Notes: generated from the letters alone by a model not told the origin. Positions 34,611 to 45,976 are shown, counted from the stretch's first letter. The stretch: DNA of 64,000 bases from Bicyclus anynana (GCF_947172395.1 NC_069083.1:4992501-5056500), one strand, 5' to 3'. A program made the numbers and translations.

Positions 34611-34804
34611 ATCTATACTAATATTCTAAAGCGGAAGAGTTTGTTTGTTTGATTAAACGCGCTAATCTCAGAACCTATTGGTCCGATTTAAACAATTCAG
34701 TGTTAGATAGCCCATATATTGCGGAAGGCTATAGGCCATATATTATCCCTGTATTCCTACGGAAACGGGAACCACGTGGGGGAAACCGCACAACGTCAGC
34801 TAGT
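34611..34804 (-). mobile_element. Lep1-like repeat, full copy
   Basis: Plus-strand text begins ATCTATACTAATATTCTAAAG and ends ACCGCACAACGTCAGCTAG, the reverse of the copy at 10538-10730. Confidence 0.7.
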
Positions 34805-35194
34805 TCATAGATAAATATGATGAAGTAGCTTACTATTGAAGTGCGGAGTGCCAGTTGATAGTCTTACCACTAAGATTACGTATTTTAAAATGTAAGGATA
34901 AATAAACACGTGTGTTACATAGATAGTCGGAATTACTTGAATTACTTTGTATGAAAACATACAAAGATTTTTTTGGCTAAAAAAATTTGTTATGCAGTTC
35001 GGCTTGTATAAGTGGACTTTTCAACCTTGAAGAAACATTCTGCAAATACTCCGCAACACCCTGTATATACATTATGCAATACAATAAGTAAACAGGTAAC
35101 AAGTTTTGTCAGTGCTTTAAGGGAATATGATTCGTTGAAGTCATTTATATTTATATCAGTAAGTCAGAAAGACTGAGGAAAATTTCAATACATA

Positions 35195-35525
35195 AGTAGC
35201 AGCCTTAGTCCAGTGGATATAACCTCTGCACCAGATTGTGGAGGGCGTAGGTTCGAATTTGATCCGGAGCATGCACCTCCAACTTTCAGTTGTGTGCATT
35301 TTAAGAAATTAAACATCACGTGTCTCAAACGGTGAAGGAAAACATAGTGAGGAAATTTTCTTAATTTTCACGCACACGCAGAGAATTTTCTTAATTCTCT
35401 GCGTGTGTGAAGTCTGCCAATCCGCATTGGGCCAGCGTGGTGGACTATTGGCCTAACCCCTCTCATTCCGAGAGGAGACTCGAGCTCAGCAGTGAGCCGT
35501 ATATGGGTTGATAATGATGATGAAT
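35195..35525 (+). mobile_element. SINE-1 with an internal duplication
   Basis: The head TAGTCCAGTGGATATAACC, box-B-like GGTTCGAATTTGAT, and the body up to GAGCTCAGCAGTGAGCCG and GGGTTGATAATGATGATGA. The piece GAATTTTCTTAATT-like plus CACGCA is present twice (about 35355-35405). Confidence 0.85.
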
Positions 35526-36039
35526 GATAAATAGCAGTCTCAAGGCGTGGTATACGGTGTATGTTAGCAAAATAAAAACGAAGTAAGCAGGGTCTTCATC
35601 ACATCAGACGGACAGATATGGAGATGCGGATATGTGGATAAGAAAGACTTCTTCTTTCCATTTTCCATAAGTTTTTAAAAACCTCCTAAGGCTTTTTCAA
35701 GTTTATACTTGTATTAAAACTGTGTTGAATCTAAATTGCCATGTATAAACAAAAGGCTCTATGCTTTAGTATGAATTTTGCTCGCATATATAAACAAGGC
35801 GAGTGAAAACATCCTACCATATTATATGAATTTATTTAAACAGACACTTCAATTTTATTTATTTGTACTTCTGGATAATTCTTACTCACCTGCATAGATC
35901 TTAATATTGTAAATAGATAATAAACATAACATTAATTTAAGATAAACATTAAGTTCTTTTAATTACAGACCGTCACCTAAATCATTAACTTCTAATAAAA
36001 TCATTCAACATTAACAGTTTGACTTTAAACTTCGTAGGG

Positions 36040-36195
36040 TTTCGTAGGGTTAAAAAGTTTGTAGGGTGAATCTCTCTACCGAACTGAATTTGAAAATTCT
36101 TTTACCACTAAAAAGCCACGTTATTTTTGACTGTCAAAGGCATATTTATGCCCATATTTTCTCACGGGAACGGGAACGGTGTTGACTAGTATAAA
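36040..36195 (-). mobile_element. Helitron-like repeat fragment
   Basis: GGGTGAATCTCTCTACCGAAC, AAAAGCCACGTTATTTTTGAC and TCTCACGGGAACGGGAAC follow the order of the 18030-18190 repeat. Confidence 0.6.
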
Positions 36196-36711
36196 ATACA
36201 AAGATAACGTAACAAATGACAGCGGCAAGACGATAATTAAATCACTTGACAATTATTGATGACGATGGTTTCCGCGAACAGCAAATGATGGACGTCACAA
36301 AAACCCGCTATTATAAGATTCCCAATACAATTATTTACATTTCCATACAATTTCTATTTCATTTAAAACATTCACACGTTGCAAAAGAAACAATGGTCAA
36401 ATCTGACTACGTAATAAATGACCGCACATCGTTCAAGATCCTGGTATAAGCGATTAGTCACGACAGTGTCTGAATCGAGCTTGTAATACAAATGGTCCTT
36501 AAGTTGGAACAACTTAATGTTTATCCAGAATCAATTTTGGTTTTGCGTACCGAATTGAATTCAAAACAGCTATTCGGAATTTGTCTTTGATGCGATGAGG
36601 CCGATACGTATGATCCTGATTTGTGGACGCCTACCATTAGTAGACATAATATGAGCAATATTAGGCTTTTGTTTACCTTTGGAATTTCTATAAATACAGG
36701 AAGAAATTTTT

Positions 36712-37064
36712 TTTAGTGCGGATATTTTTATATTTTGTACATAAACAAAATTTAATGATCACGTATTTTTTCTTTTTTTTTTAACTCAAAAATAACAAAA
36801 TTATCGTTAGCTAAAGTTATTTACTTTTGAACAGAATTTTAGGGTCACCCTATTGTGCGTTTATTTTATTTTCGTTTGATACCTAAAGGACGTCACCAGA
36901 TCACTTTTAAGCTGAATATATCTTGTTTAGTAATAATGTGTGCATTATTTTGTTATTTTAGAGACATAAATTAAAAAAAAAAATTACATAAAATGTATCG
37001 AACTGTTTGTAGATTTATATTCTATTAATGATACAGAACCACGAAAAAAAATATCCGCACTAAA
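36712..37064. mobile_element. MITE, about 350 bp
   Basis: The ends TTTAGTGCGGATATTTTT (36712-36729) and AAAAATATCCGCACTAAA (about 37047-37064) are perfect inverted repeats. The inside is AT-rich and non-coding. Confidence 0.85.
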
Positions 37065-37770
37065 GACCGAATCACCCTGTATATTGATTAAACCAACTAT
37101 ATGGTACCATGATCGTCAAACGTCAGGAATAAGTTCCAATTTACCTTCCACGTATTAAGCCTTGTCCCAATATTAAAGATAAAAATATATATGTGGAATA
37201 TTAGATGGATTAAGTAAACATAACATACAAGATAATATTGTGTAGGTACAAACAATATAATATAATATTATGCCTAACAAATATTACAATACAGTACTAA
37301 TAAAGTCATAAAATTAAACTTTTCTTTTTATTTTTTTTATGTAGTATACGAATATACAAAAAAAACAGTTATTATATGAAATAACACTATTGCATATTAG
37401 TCATAATGTATTCAAAATATCTAAAGACATTGTGAATATTTAAGGAAATATCAATTCTACAGGTCAAACTATAAGGTCCACTTTAGCTTACACACTGACC
37501 AACAACAACATACTAGTACCTAACCATTGAAGATAAAATGGACGCAATTAATCGGATACAAAAATAAACACTGTATCAATTCCGAGGAAAGCGATACATT
37601 GCCAACAGATGTTTATGAAACACATTATTTCAATTCACGGCAAACTGGGTACGAATAAGTGGAAATTTATTCTTGTATAACACATATAGTCGAGAAAACG
37701 TATGTACAGCCAGACAGTCAAGCTTTATCAGTCGTCCGGTGCTTTCGTGTATTATTCATTAATAAATAAA

Positions 37771-38923
37771 ATGACACGAAAACGAAGCTTGTTTGTGTTT
37801 ACAACAGTTTTGTGTTATGTTGCGTGTGTAAAAGTTTTGCCCATGGACGGCACGGCGGTGACTTTAGCAAGTAGTTTTAATGTCAAACCCTCTCCTGTTA
37901 TACCAATCGAGTTGACTACAGAAACAGTCGCAGCTGATTTTATAGAAGAATATTTACCTCCTCCACTAACAACATTTGAATTGAAAACGGAGATACCGGG
38001 TCTACAAAAGATTACATTGACCCCAGTTGAGCATATAACAGTAGAACCTACGCCAAAGTTAGCCGCTATCATTGAGTCAGAACCAGGAGTTACTGCTGAA
38101 GCAATTGATGATATATCACCGACTAGTGTTCCGAAAATTAGCATATTGGAAACGTATGATGTACCTGCGATTAATCTCCTACCACCCAAGGTAACTTAAT
38201 TTACAATTTATAACGGAAATATTGTCAAACCATCGACCCGTCTGGTCGCTGTCTTGAGTGTTAAAATGCCTCTATACAGGCAGATATCTTTCTATGACAT
38301 CATTGGGATTGGTAAATACAGAGTATTATCAATCCAACAATGAGAGCTGTGATAGCCCAGTGGATATGACCTCCAACTTTTTAGTTGTGTGCATTTTATG
38401 AAATTAAATATCAAGTGTCTCAAACGGTGAAGGAAAACATCGTGAGAAATCTGCATATCAGAGAATTTTCTTAATTATCTGCGTGTGTGAAGTCTGTCAA
38501 TCCGCATTGGGCTATCGTGGTGGACTATTGGCCTAACCCCTTTCATTCTGAGAGGAGACTCGAGCTCAGCAGCCGAATGGGTTGATAATGATGATGATGA
38601 ATGATCTCTCTTTCATATCGTCACTTTTTCGAATAGTATTAAAGTTATTTGAGGACAAAATTTGATTCGCATACGTGTTAGAGCTTACTTTCAATTATCC
38701 TCTCGTTCTGTTTTAAATCTGACTAATGAATCATTACCAATTATTATTATTAGTCATGTAATTAGATTTGCCTTACGCATAAGTACTATCCGAAAGTTTT
38801 AGCAGAGGTCATGGAATGGTTATCATATACCTACATACCTAATTGGAGCTATAAACAATATCCTCATTCTTCTTACTGTGACGTTATTAAAACAAGTTCT
38901 TTTGATTTTTTCAGAAACAATGA
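37771..38923 (+). CDS. Gene 3: secreted Pro/Thr/Glu/Val-rich protein, about 142 aa
   Basis: Exon 1 (37771-38190, 140 codons) starts at ATG 37771 because residues 1-23 form a signal peptide (MTRKRSLFVFTTVLCYVACV). The mature part is acidic and Pro/Thr-rich with FNVKPSP (36-42, shared with gene 2), IEEYLPPP, PGLQKITLTPVE and SILETYDVPAINLLPP. The donor at 38191 is GTAACT, weaker than the others here. The best acceptor is TTTTTCAG at 38914. In frame, exon 2 adds only Lys-Gln and TGA (38921-38923). Another frame of exon 2 stays open for 42 codons (to 39042: HSDDEGKLKLPHNKIW) and has its own GTAAGG donor at 39013, so a different junction is possible. I do not recognise the family. An initiator-like TCAGT lies at 37728. 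Confidence 0.68.
38343..38606 (+). mobile_element. SINE-1 in the intron of gene 3, box B deleted
   Basis: GTGATAGCCCAGTGGATATG jumps straight to ACCTCCAACTTTTTAG, so box B is lost. The rest of the body runs to GAGCTCAGCAGCCGAATGGG and TGATAATGATGATGATGA. Confidence 0.85.
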
Positions 38924-39044
38924 CAACTCATTTGGAAAACATGATACACTCAGATGATGAAGGAAAACTTAAACTACCTCATAACAAGATTTGGACAATG
39001 CATCCTATATCAAGTAAGGAGGATAATCAGTACAGTTATTAGTG

Positions 39045-39205
39045 ACTAGCCGGCGACTCGCGGTTTCACCCGTATTTCTCGTTCCCGTTAGAATACGGGG
39101 ACAAATAGCCTATGACACTCACAAATAACGTGGTTTTCTAGTGGTAATAATATTCAAGAGCGGTTCTGTAGATCCAGAGATTACCCCCTGTGGCGTAAAC
39201 TTCAT
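39045..39205 (+). mobile_element. Helitron-like repeat fragment
   Basis: ACTAGCCGGCGACTCGCGG, TTCACCCGTATTTCTCG and TATGACACTCACAAATAACG, as in the copy at 8950-9125. It follows directly after the open frame in exon 2 of gene 3. Confidence 0.65.
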
Positions 39206-39344
39206 AGATGCAAAAATGTACTGCCTACTCTAAGGATTTATTAGGAACCTGTAGTAGAGAAAGAATTTTTCATTTTGTATAATTTATACGTATCATTATA
39301 AATACGTATCATAATTGATGATTGATATTAATACCCCGACATAT

Positions 39345-39690
39345 TCCGATGGGGTTTCTCTGCGTGATCGAATCAGAAATGAGGAGATTCGCAGACTAAC
39401 TAAAGTCACTGACATAGCTCAGCGAGTCGCGAAGCTGAAGTGTGGGCAGGCCACATAGTTCGAAGAGCCGATGGACGTTGGGGTCCCAAGGTGCTGGAAT
39501 GGCGACCCCGCACCGGAAAGCGCAGTGTTGGTCGACCCCCCACTAGGTGGACCAAGACATCAAGCGGGTTGCAGGGAGCCGCTGGATGCTGGCGGCTCGA
39601 GACCGTTTTGTTTGTAAGTCCATGCAAGAGGCCTATGTCCAGCAGTGGACGTCTATCGGCTGACAATGAATGAATGAATGAATGAATATT
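39345..39690 (+). mobile_element. RTE-like LINE 3' end
   Basis: It encodes the same C-terminal block (GHIVRRADGRWGPKVLEWR, TGKRSVGRPP) with a frameshift near GAAGTGTGGG. It ends GGACGTCTATCGGCTGAC and an AATG repeat. Confidence 0.85.
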
Positions 39691-39699
39691 CCGACGTTG

Positions 39700-41265
39700 T
39701 ATCACGTGAGTTTAGCTTGTACATATGTTTTCTGTGGTTTTAGCCGTGTTCCACAATAAATTAATGTTTACGTATAATGCCATAGAGCCATGTGCACGCT
39801 ATTGATTACCCCCTACAACACCACAAACTTTACCTCTGTTTAATACTGTAGATGAATTCCAAAATATTACCTTTATCCTTATAGATACATGCATATCATA
39901 AACATATAGTTAATATGCCTTCAAGAATACTGTATGAACTTCCCGAAGACTAGTCAAACAACTGTTAAGGACCACTTACATTAAACGAACGACGCGTACG
40001 TACGTATAAGTGTTTTATACACATCTGACAACGAAATGTTTGTGAAGATCTTTCAAAGAAACACTTATTTTTTACTCAGTCACTTTTGATTAGGTATATA
40101 AGAGATTTTACTTAATTAGTTATACTATAGGTACCTATTTAAAGCAATGTACTACAACATTAACAGTTAAATGAGCATTTATACCGAATCATTCTTATCT
40201 TATGAGAAACCATTTTAGATTGTAAGCAGAGTTGTCCGAGATTATTGTGACACTGTTTGTTTGCAAATATTACACATCTACGCCACTTTTTAATAGCTGT
40301 TACATAACTAGTAATGAATGTAATATTTAGTTTGGGTGTAATTTTGCAACTCAATTTTCAACCAGACACTCGTATCTTCAACCTATCCTATGTATAACCT
40401 AATCGATAAAGTTGAATGTATATTTTACCGTTAAATTATAAAATACGTTAGTTTATAATCTCACTTGTGATATTATAATCTACCGTCATACCGTCATTGT
40501 GAACTGAAAATACTCATTACAATATAATGTGTTATTTTCGGTAATCTATCGGAACATTTAGTTTTGACATGACATGACAATTCATGATTCGCTGTTTGAC
40601 GCTATTCTAAATCCAACATGGCAGTTTACCGGGGTGGTGGACTAGTTATTTAATCGAGATAGCAGACTACTTATATATATAGTCCACAATATGGGTATCA
40701 AACTATAGGCTTTCTTACAGGAAAAGTTAATTTTATTCTTGTTAGCGCATTTAAATACTCGTAAAAGCTTGATTTTAAGGAAGGTTATTTTACTTATAAT
40801 TTATTACTTACAGACAACTTGTTTAAATATATAATAAAGATATCAAAATGATGCAACGTTAGCTCAAAACCCAAGTAATAAATGATATGATGCAATGATA
40901 AATGATAGAATGATAAATATAGAAAATATAATTTATTTATAAATATACAACTCATGAAAATGCTATTTTATCGTATTGTTATGTTCTTACTTGGTTCTTA
41001 CTCATGTATGACGAGACTGTATAGTTTTAATGGCGAATACTTCAAACAAGGTAGATATGATTATCACAACACTCATTTTATTTATCTGCTTTGGTTGTTT
41101 TATGTTTTAGTATAATTTGTAAATTGTACATTTTATAATTAATAAAAGTATTAGCTATTGCACCATGTTTTATTTCTATTTAAGTGTCACTATAGTGTTA
41201 GTAAAGTTAAAAGATAATGCTACCAAACAAACTGGAACCTTTTTTTGACGTCGCTTAGAAAATTC
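39700..41265. other. Intergenic, AT-rich, nothing supported
   Basis: Apart from the TCACGTGAGTTTAGC-like piece at about 39700-39760, also found within the foldback element, I see no gene or named repeat. Confidence 0.5.
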
Positions 41266-41269
41266 GTTG

Positions 41270-41440
41270 AACCAGGGTAGGGGTAGGGTAGGGTAGGGGT
41301 AGGGTAGGGTAGGGGTAGGGTAGGGTAGGGGTAGGGTAGGGTAGGGGTAGGGTAGGGTAGGGGTAGGGTAGGCCTAGGGTAGGGGTAGTTGAAAATTTAC
41401 ATCGACTTTCATGCGGACGAATTCGTCCGCTAGTTTGATA
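41270..41440 (-). repeat. TAGGG/TAGGGG array with a Helitron-like end
   Basis: About 115 bases of (TAGGG)n with TAGGGG variants, then GTTGAAAATTTACATCGAC and GCGGACGAATTCGTCCGCTAG. This is the mirror image of the arrangement at 4080-4500. Confidence 0.85.
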
Positions 41441-42099
41441 TAAAGTCCTCCAAGGCACGCTACGATACCATACGATACTGTTCGCTTTGGATGTCGGTGT
41501 ATGATAACTGGCCAAGTGTGTGTTGTCTACGAGTATATAAACTGAAGATTCCTTCAGTTGATACCAGTAGTCTGTCTACTGTCACCGGACATCCATCGTC
41601 TGATATGATGAAGATGAAATGAATTCAATGATGAAGTCTGTCACTGTAAAGCTGAGTGTTCACATATTAAATCACGCACAATTTGGAAATAAATGCAAAT
41701 GGATATTGTAAAACTGCTCGTAATTTAAGCAGCCTTAGAATGTCAAATAATCTCAAGAGGTCACATCAATATTTCGTAAAGCAGATGACATTTAAAATAC
41801 AACAATTAGAATGTAAAAATGTTGTAAACATAGGTAATATAATTTTAATATTAGATAATAATTTATGATGTCATAATTTAAAACAACGATAGATATGCAA
41901 AACTCAGAAGAGCTCATAGAACGGGGGCCTGCGATGGCCAGACCACATTTTATGAAGGCTGTGAATCTGTCAGTCTCTTGCCATAGGTTAGAGTGGTAGC
42001 CAATTATGGAATTAACTACGAGTAAGACCGTGATGGCTTTACAAGTTAGCAGGTTTTAAGGGTCCAGATTCTCAGTTATCCCACTAAAATTAGATATTT

Positions 42100-42265
42100 A
42101 TGCCACTGTAATGTAATGAAGGTGTTTGTAGCATTTAGTGATTTTTGTGCAATGAGGCGAAACCGAATTGTTAATGGTTATTTACGTGCATTGGCGTAAA
42201 TATAATACAATACTTTTTCTATGATCATGATAAAATAAATAAAAGAATAAACAAAACTTGGAGTA
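42100..42265 (+). repeat. Repeat flanking gene 4 (copy 1)
   Basis: TATGCCACTGTAATGTAATG, then CAATACTTTTTCTATGATCATG and AACAAAACTTGG. A second direct copy is at 43308-43436. Exon 1 of gene 4 lies between them. Confidence 0.7.
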
Positions 42266-42606
42266 TGGAATCTTGAAACCTTCCAATACCATCACGATCC
42301 AAACTCTATAATTGACTACCGTACCTACTTACCTATGGACTCTTTTTGGACCAAGGCGCTTTTTGTTTTGTTTAGAATCCTCGTGACTTTAATATTAAGT
42401 TATCCACCAATTATTATCACCATTTTCAAACAATATTATGACGTTTAGACGACTGACGTTTCGAAAGTGCTTGTAGCCTTGAAATAAATGAAATTTGACC
42501 TTTGACTAGAAGGATAGCCTAACAAACTCACAGCTTACATAAAATGAAGTCTGGCTACCACAGACCATCTATCACGGAAGATCGTGATGTTAATATACTT
42601 CAAAAA

Positions 42607-42652
42607 TATATAAATGAAGCTTCCAATAAACATCCCGAGCCACTCAGTCGCG
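42607..42652 (+). promoter_or_regulatory. Core promoter of gene 4
   Basis: TATATAAA at 42607-42614 and an initiator-like TCAGT at 42644-42648. The upstream in-frame ATG (42614) overlaps the TATA box, so it cannot be in the mRNA. The ATG at 42653 is the proper start and leaves a very short leader, as in gene 6. The TATA-to-initiator spacing is a little long. Confidence 0.55.
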
Positions 42653-44364
42653 ATGTTAATATTAAGAAGACTTATTGTTTTATTATTTTTGTTACAATTT
42701 ATCTTATTTACAAATGGAAACGAAGTAAATAAGTTTCGTAATGAAAAAATTGTTCTCGTTGCACCTATATTGGCACCGAATAAAAACTCGCGGTCAAGAG
42801 TAGTGGAAACTGCCAAGGATTTTCCTGTTGTGAGACTGATAACCACGGATAAAGCGAAAACATACTCATCCGCACGCACGGCAGAACCTCAGCCTATTTA
42901 TGTCGAAGTAAGTTACTCATAGCTGTATTTTTTTTAATATTTTCTACAAGTTAGCCCTTGACTACAATCTCACCTGATGGTAAGTGATGATGCAATCTAA
43001 GATGCGAGCGGGCTAAATTGATATGAGTAGGATGAAATCCACACTCCTTTCGGTTTCTACACGACATCGTACCGGAACTCTAAATTGCTTGGCGGTACAT
43101 CTTTGTCGGTAGGGTGGTAACTACCCACGACCGAAGCCTCCCACCAGCCAGACCTGGACCAATTAAGAAAATCTCAATCGGCCCAGCCGGGAATCGAATC
43201 ATAGAACCCAGGCCCCCCGTCTTGTAAATACACCGCGCACGCCACTACGCCACGGAGGCCGTCAGAATATCTACTTAGATAAAAAAAGAAAGATAAATAG
43301 TTATACTTATGCCACTGTCATGTAATGAGGTCACTGTATCAAGAGTAATACAATGGCTAATTGCGTGCAGTGGCATACAATACTTTTTCTACGACCATGG
43401 TAAAAGAAATAAAAGAGTTAACAAAACTTGGTAAATTGCCGTTGGGCATGGCCTAGATTTAGTCTCGGCGTGGCCTTCTAGATTTTGTATCTTATAAGGA
43501 AGCCTGAATTTTTTTTGCCAATGCCATGGAATATCTAATATAGATTCATGAGTCCTAAGGGTAAGCAGTGAATCTCTGAACAGAAAAGAAAGAAAAGAAA
43601 AGAAAGAAATATCTTTATTTTTAGGCAGTGCCACACATTACAATAATAAAATTTAAATATATAACTTATAGCTAAAACAAAAAAAGAAGAACGCCCTGCA
43701 ATATGTGGCATAACCTAGAAAAAGGCCCTAACTCAGCATTTTGCTACATACTTAATATCCAAAAAAAAGTATGCCGCACTGATTTTCAGTTAGGGCCCAG
43801 TTAAGGTGCCGCCACGTACACAGTTCAACATCCTATGTACACAGCACTTTATATTTATATCTATATATCCTGTGTACTTTATATTTGTACTTTAAACTTT
43901 ATATTTATATATCCCGTGTACATACGAGTACAGTACAAATAGTTGCGCTAGTATTTGATACGATATCCGGAAAACCCATACTGTAAACAGGTTTTAAAGA
44001 AAAATACCAGATATTAGAAACCTGTTAGTTAGTTATACCACAGAATATATATTAGACACTTAACTATTCACTGTTTCTAAACATAACCAGGATTATACCT
44101 GAATAATATACTGACATCACATTTAGTTCATGTGTGATTGAGTGACAATCGACAATTTTTTATACTTAATTGTATTAATTGATTTAACTTTACGTCTAAA
44201 TTAACCTTAATCTATGCATTAATCTATCGCTTAAGTATCTCATAACTATGACTAACAAACTTAACAACTAATGCATAATTTATTTATAATAAAACTGAAA
44301 TAAATTATTACAGAAACTTGAAGATCAGATTAACATACGAAGAAGACAATCCGGTTCCCATTAG
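42653..44364 (+). CDS. Gene 4: short secreted VLVAP-module protein, 101 aa
   Basis: Exons 42653-42907 and 44314-44364, phase 0, donor GTAAGT, acceptor TTACAG. Residues 1-22 are a signal peptide (MLILRRLIVLLFLLQFILFT). The mature module EKIVLVAPILAP..SRSRVVE...FPVVRL...PQPIYVE aligns with gene 6 (ERVVLVAPVLAP..SRTHVTD...FPILVL...PQPIYVQ). Exon 2 begins KLEDQ in both. Here it then gives only a basic tail (INIRRRQSGSH) and stops, while gene 6 goes on into a long Gly-rich domain. Gene 4 is therefore a short or truncated paralogue. After the stop, another frame of exon 2 stays open to a GTAAGT at 44406, so alternative splicing is possible. Function unknown; secretion likely. Confidence 0.75.
42927..43263 (-). 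mobile_element. SINE-3 in the intron of gene 4
   Basis: TACAAGTTAGCCCTTGACTAC through GGCGGTACATCTTTGTCGG to CCACGGAGGCCGTC. It begins about 20 bases after the donor of exon 1. A short duplication (GAATCGAATCATAGAACCC) alters box B. Confidence 0.85.
43308..43436 (+). repeat. Repeat flanking gene 4 (copy 2)
   Basis: TATGCCACTGTCATGTAATG and CAGTGGCATA form a 10-bp inverted pair. They are followed by CAATACTTTTTCTACGACCATG and AACAAAACTTGG, as in copy 1. Confidence 0.7.
43578..43810 (-). mobile_element. Probable retroelement 3' end
   Basis: A purine-rich GAAAAGAAAG tract precedes AAATATCTTTATTTTTAGGC, a reversed AATAAAGATATTT tail, and then unique-looking sequence. The class is not determined. 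Confidence 0.4.
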
Positions 44365-44865
44365 TTTTTTAACGCCTGCGTTATCTACAATACCTTTGTT
44401 TAAAAGTAAGTATAGAAGTATATACGATACGAGTATTATATAAACGCAAATGTCAGTTTGTTTGTAAAGTTTTCACGGCTAAACCAACTATTAAAAATTT
44501 CTCACCAGTGAAAAGCCACAATATCAGCGAGTAATGCAGACTATATTTTGAAACCGTTACGCTGGCGAAACCGCGAGACGTCAGCTGGTAACAAGTTCAT
44601 AAATCTCACCAAAAACATTTTCATGTAAATGCATATTGCTTACGTTGTCATTGTTGTCAATCAGATCTCATGAAGAGCCATATATACATATATATGAAGA
44701 ATTGAAGAGATATATATATGAAGAGCCATATATGTATATTCTTATAGAAAAGCTTATAACATACCCATACCTTAAAATCTATAACTCTATCAAAGCGTAT
44801 AGAGTTCTGCGTGAAACCCAGTTTTAAGATTATTAAGCGCTACTCGTTGGCCACAATATGTAGGG

Positions 44866-45368
44866 ATGATGACAGTTTTTTAAATTGTATATAAATTAAG
44901 AGTATACTAATAGTAAAGCAATTTTTTAAAAGGAACAGGGTATCTGCGATCATTACTTTCGGAGCTACAGGGATTTAAAGAGTCAGATTTGCGGCGCTGC
45001 CGCGGATCCCTGAAAAACGCCCCATACAAAATGGCTCGAAATAATGACGTCATAGGCAATGTAATGATCGTTAGATTTGTATGCGTGTTCAAACAAAATG
45101 ACTAATATCTTTGTTATTTGTGCGTTTATGCTTATAGTTCACATATTAAAAAATGTCACATTTAATGTAAGGAAGCTAAAACTGTATAAATTTTCATCTA
45201 ATTACGATAAAATATTTTTAATAGTTTTTGAAATTTTATAATCTCATTTATTTTGCAAATATCCAGACAATCTTTGCTTTTTATGTATAAATTAGTTAAC
45301 ATTGACCCTATTTACCCGAACGTATCATAAAAATCAATATATTCAAACCTAGTCATCATCCCCATTAT
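44866..45368 (-). mobile_element. MITE (copy 2, inverted relative to 28690-29150)
   Basis: The ends GGGATGATGAC (44872) and GTCATCATCCC (about 45353) and the whole body (AATGACGTCATAGGC; GCGGCGCTGCCGCGGATCC) are the reverse of copy 1. It is slightly longer than copy 1. Confidence 0.85.
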
Positions 45369-45379
45369 TCCTCCCTCTA

Positions 45380-45745
45380 TACTTATCTATTACTATACTA
45401 ATATTATAAAGAGGTAAAGTTTGTGAGTTTCTAACATTCTTTGCAAGGGATAATCTTCGGAAATACTGATCCGATTTCAAAAATTCTTTCACCAGTAGAA
45501 TGCTACGTCATTGAAGAGGTCTATAGGTATATTTTATATCAATAACTAATATTATAAAGGCGAAAGTTTGTGTGTGTGTATTCCTCGCGCAGTTTAAGAT
45601 GTTCTTCAGGGTTATTGTATTCCAACAACTTTAAGAAGGTATTGGTTGGAAGTCGAAGGCTCGTATGAAGGATCGTATGGGGTGGCGCTCTATCAAAAAG
45701 CCCTATTTACAGCAGTGGAATTATACAGGCTGATAAATTAACGCA
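45380..45745 (+). mobile_element. Helitron-like fragments and a LINE 3' end scrap
   Basis: CTAATATTATAAAGAGGTAAAG at about 45397 starts a partial Helitron-like unit. CTAATATTATAAAGGCGAAAG at about 45547 starts another. GGTTGGAAGTCGAAGGC, then GGGGTGGCGC and CAGCAGTGGAATTATACAGGC, look like a retroelement 3' end. Confidence 0.5.
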
Positions 45746-45797
45746 TACACAAGTACGCTAAAGAGGTTGTTACGTTATGATATTATTAGATTCACTT

Positions 45798-45976
45798 ACT
45801 GATGCCATCAAACGATTAGCCGCATGCGTCTGACTTAAACGGTATTTCCATGGCTTTGTTCTTCCAACGCCTTCTGCTAATGCGCATTCATTATATCTAA
45901 TTAATGAGAATAAGAAGTTTCTTGACTCATATTTATATGAGATTAACGGAACTAAAGGTCCTTCCCTTAAAGGTTC
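45798..45976 (-). CDS. Orphan candidate exon, minus strand
   Basis: A 179-base open stretch runs from an AG acceptor (just above 45976) to an excellent GTAAGT donor (45792-45797). It encodes EPLREGPLVPLISYKYE and then NECALAEGVGRTKPWKYRL. The amino-acid mix looks protein-like, but I find no matching exons on that strand and no family. It may be a remnant of a lost gene or chance. It could also be read as a first exon from an ATG at 46018. Confidence 0.25.

Noticed and set aside
41255..41515. (TAGGG)n and (CCCTA)n arrays as telomere repeats
   Set aside because: The usual lepidopteran telomere unit is TTAGG. These arrays are short, degenerate, internal and tied to mobile-element ends.
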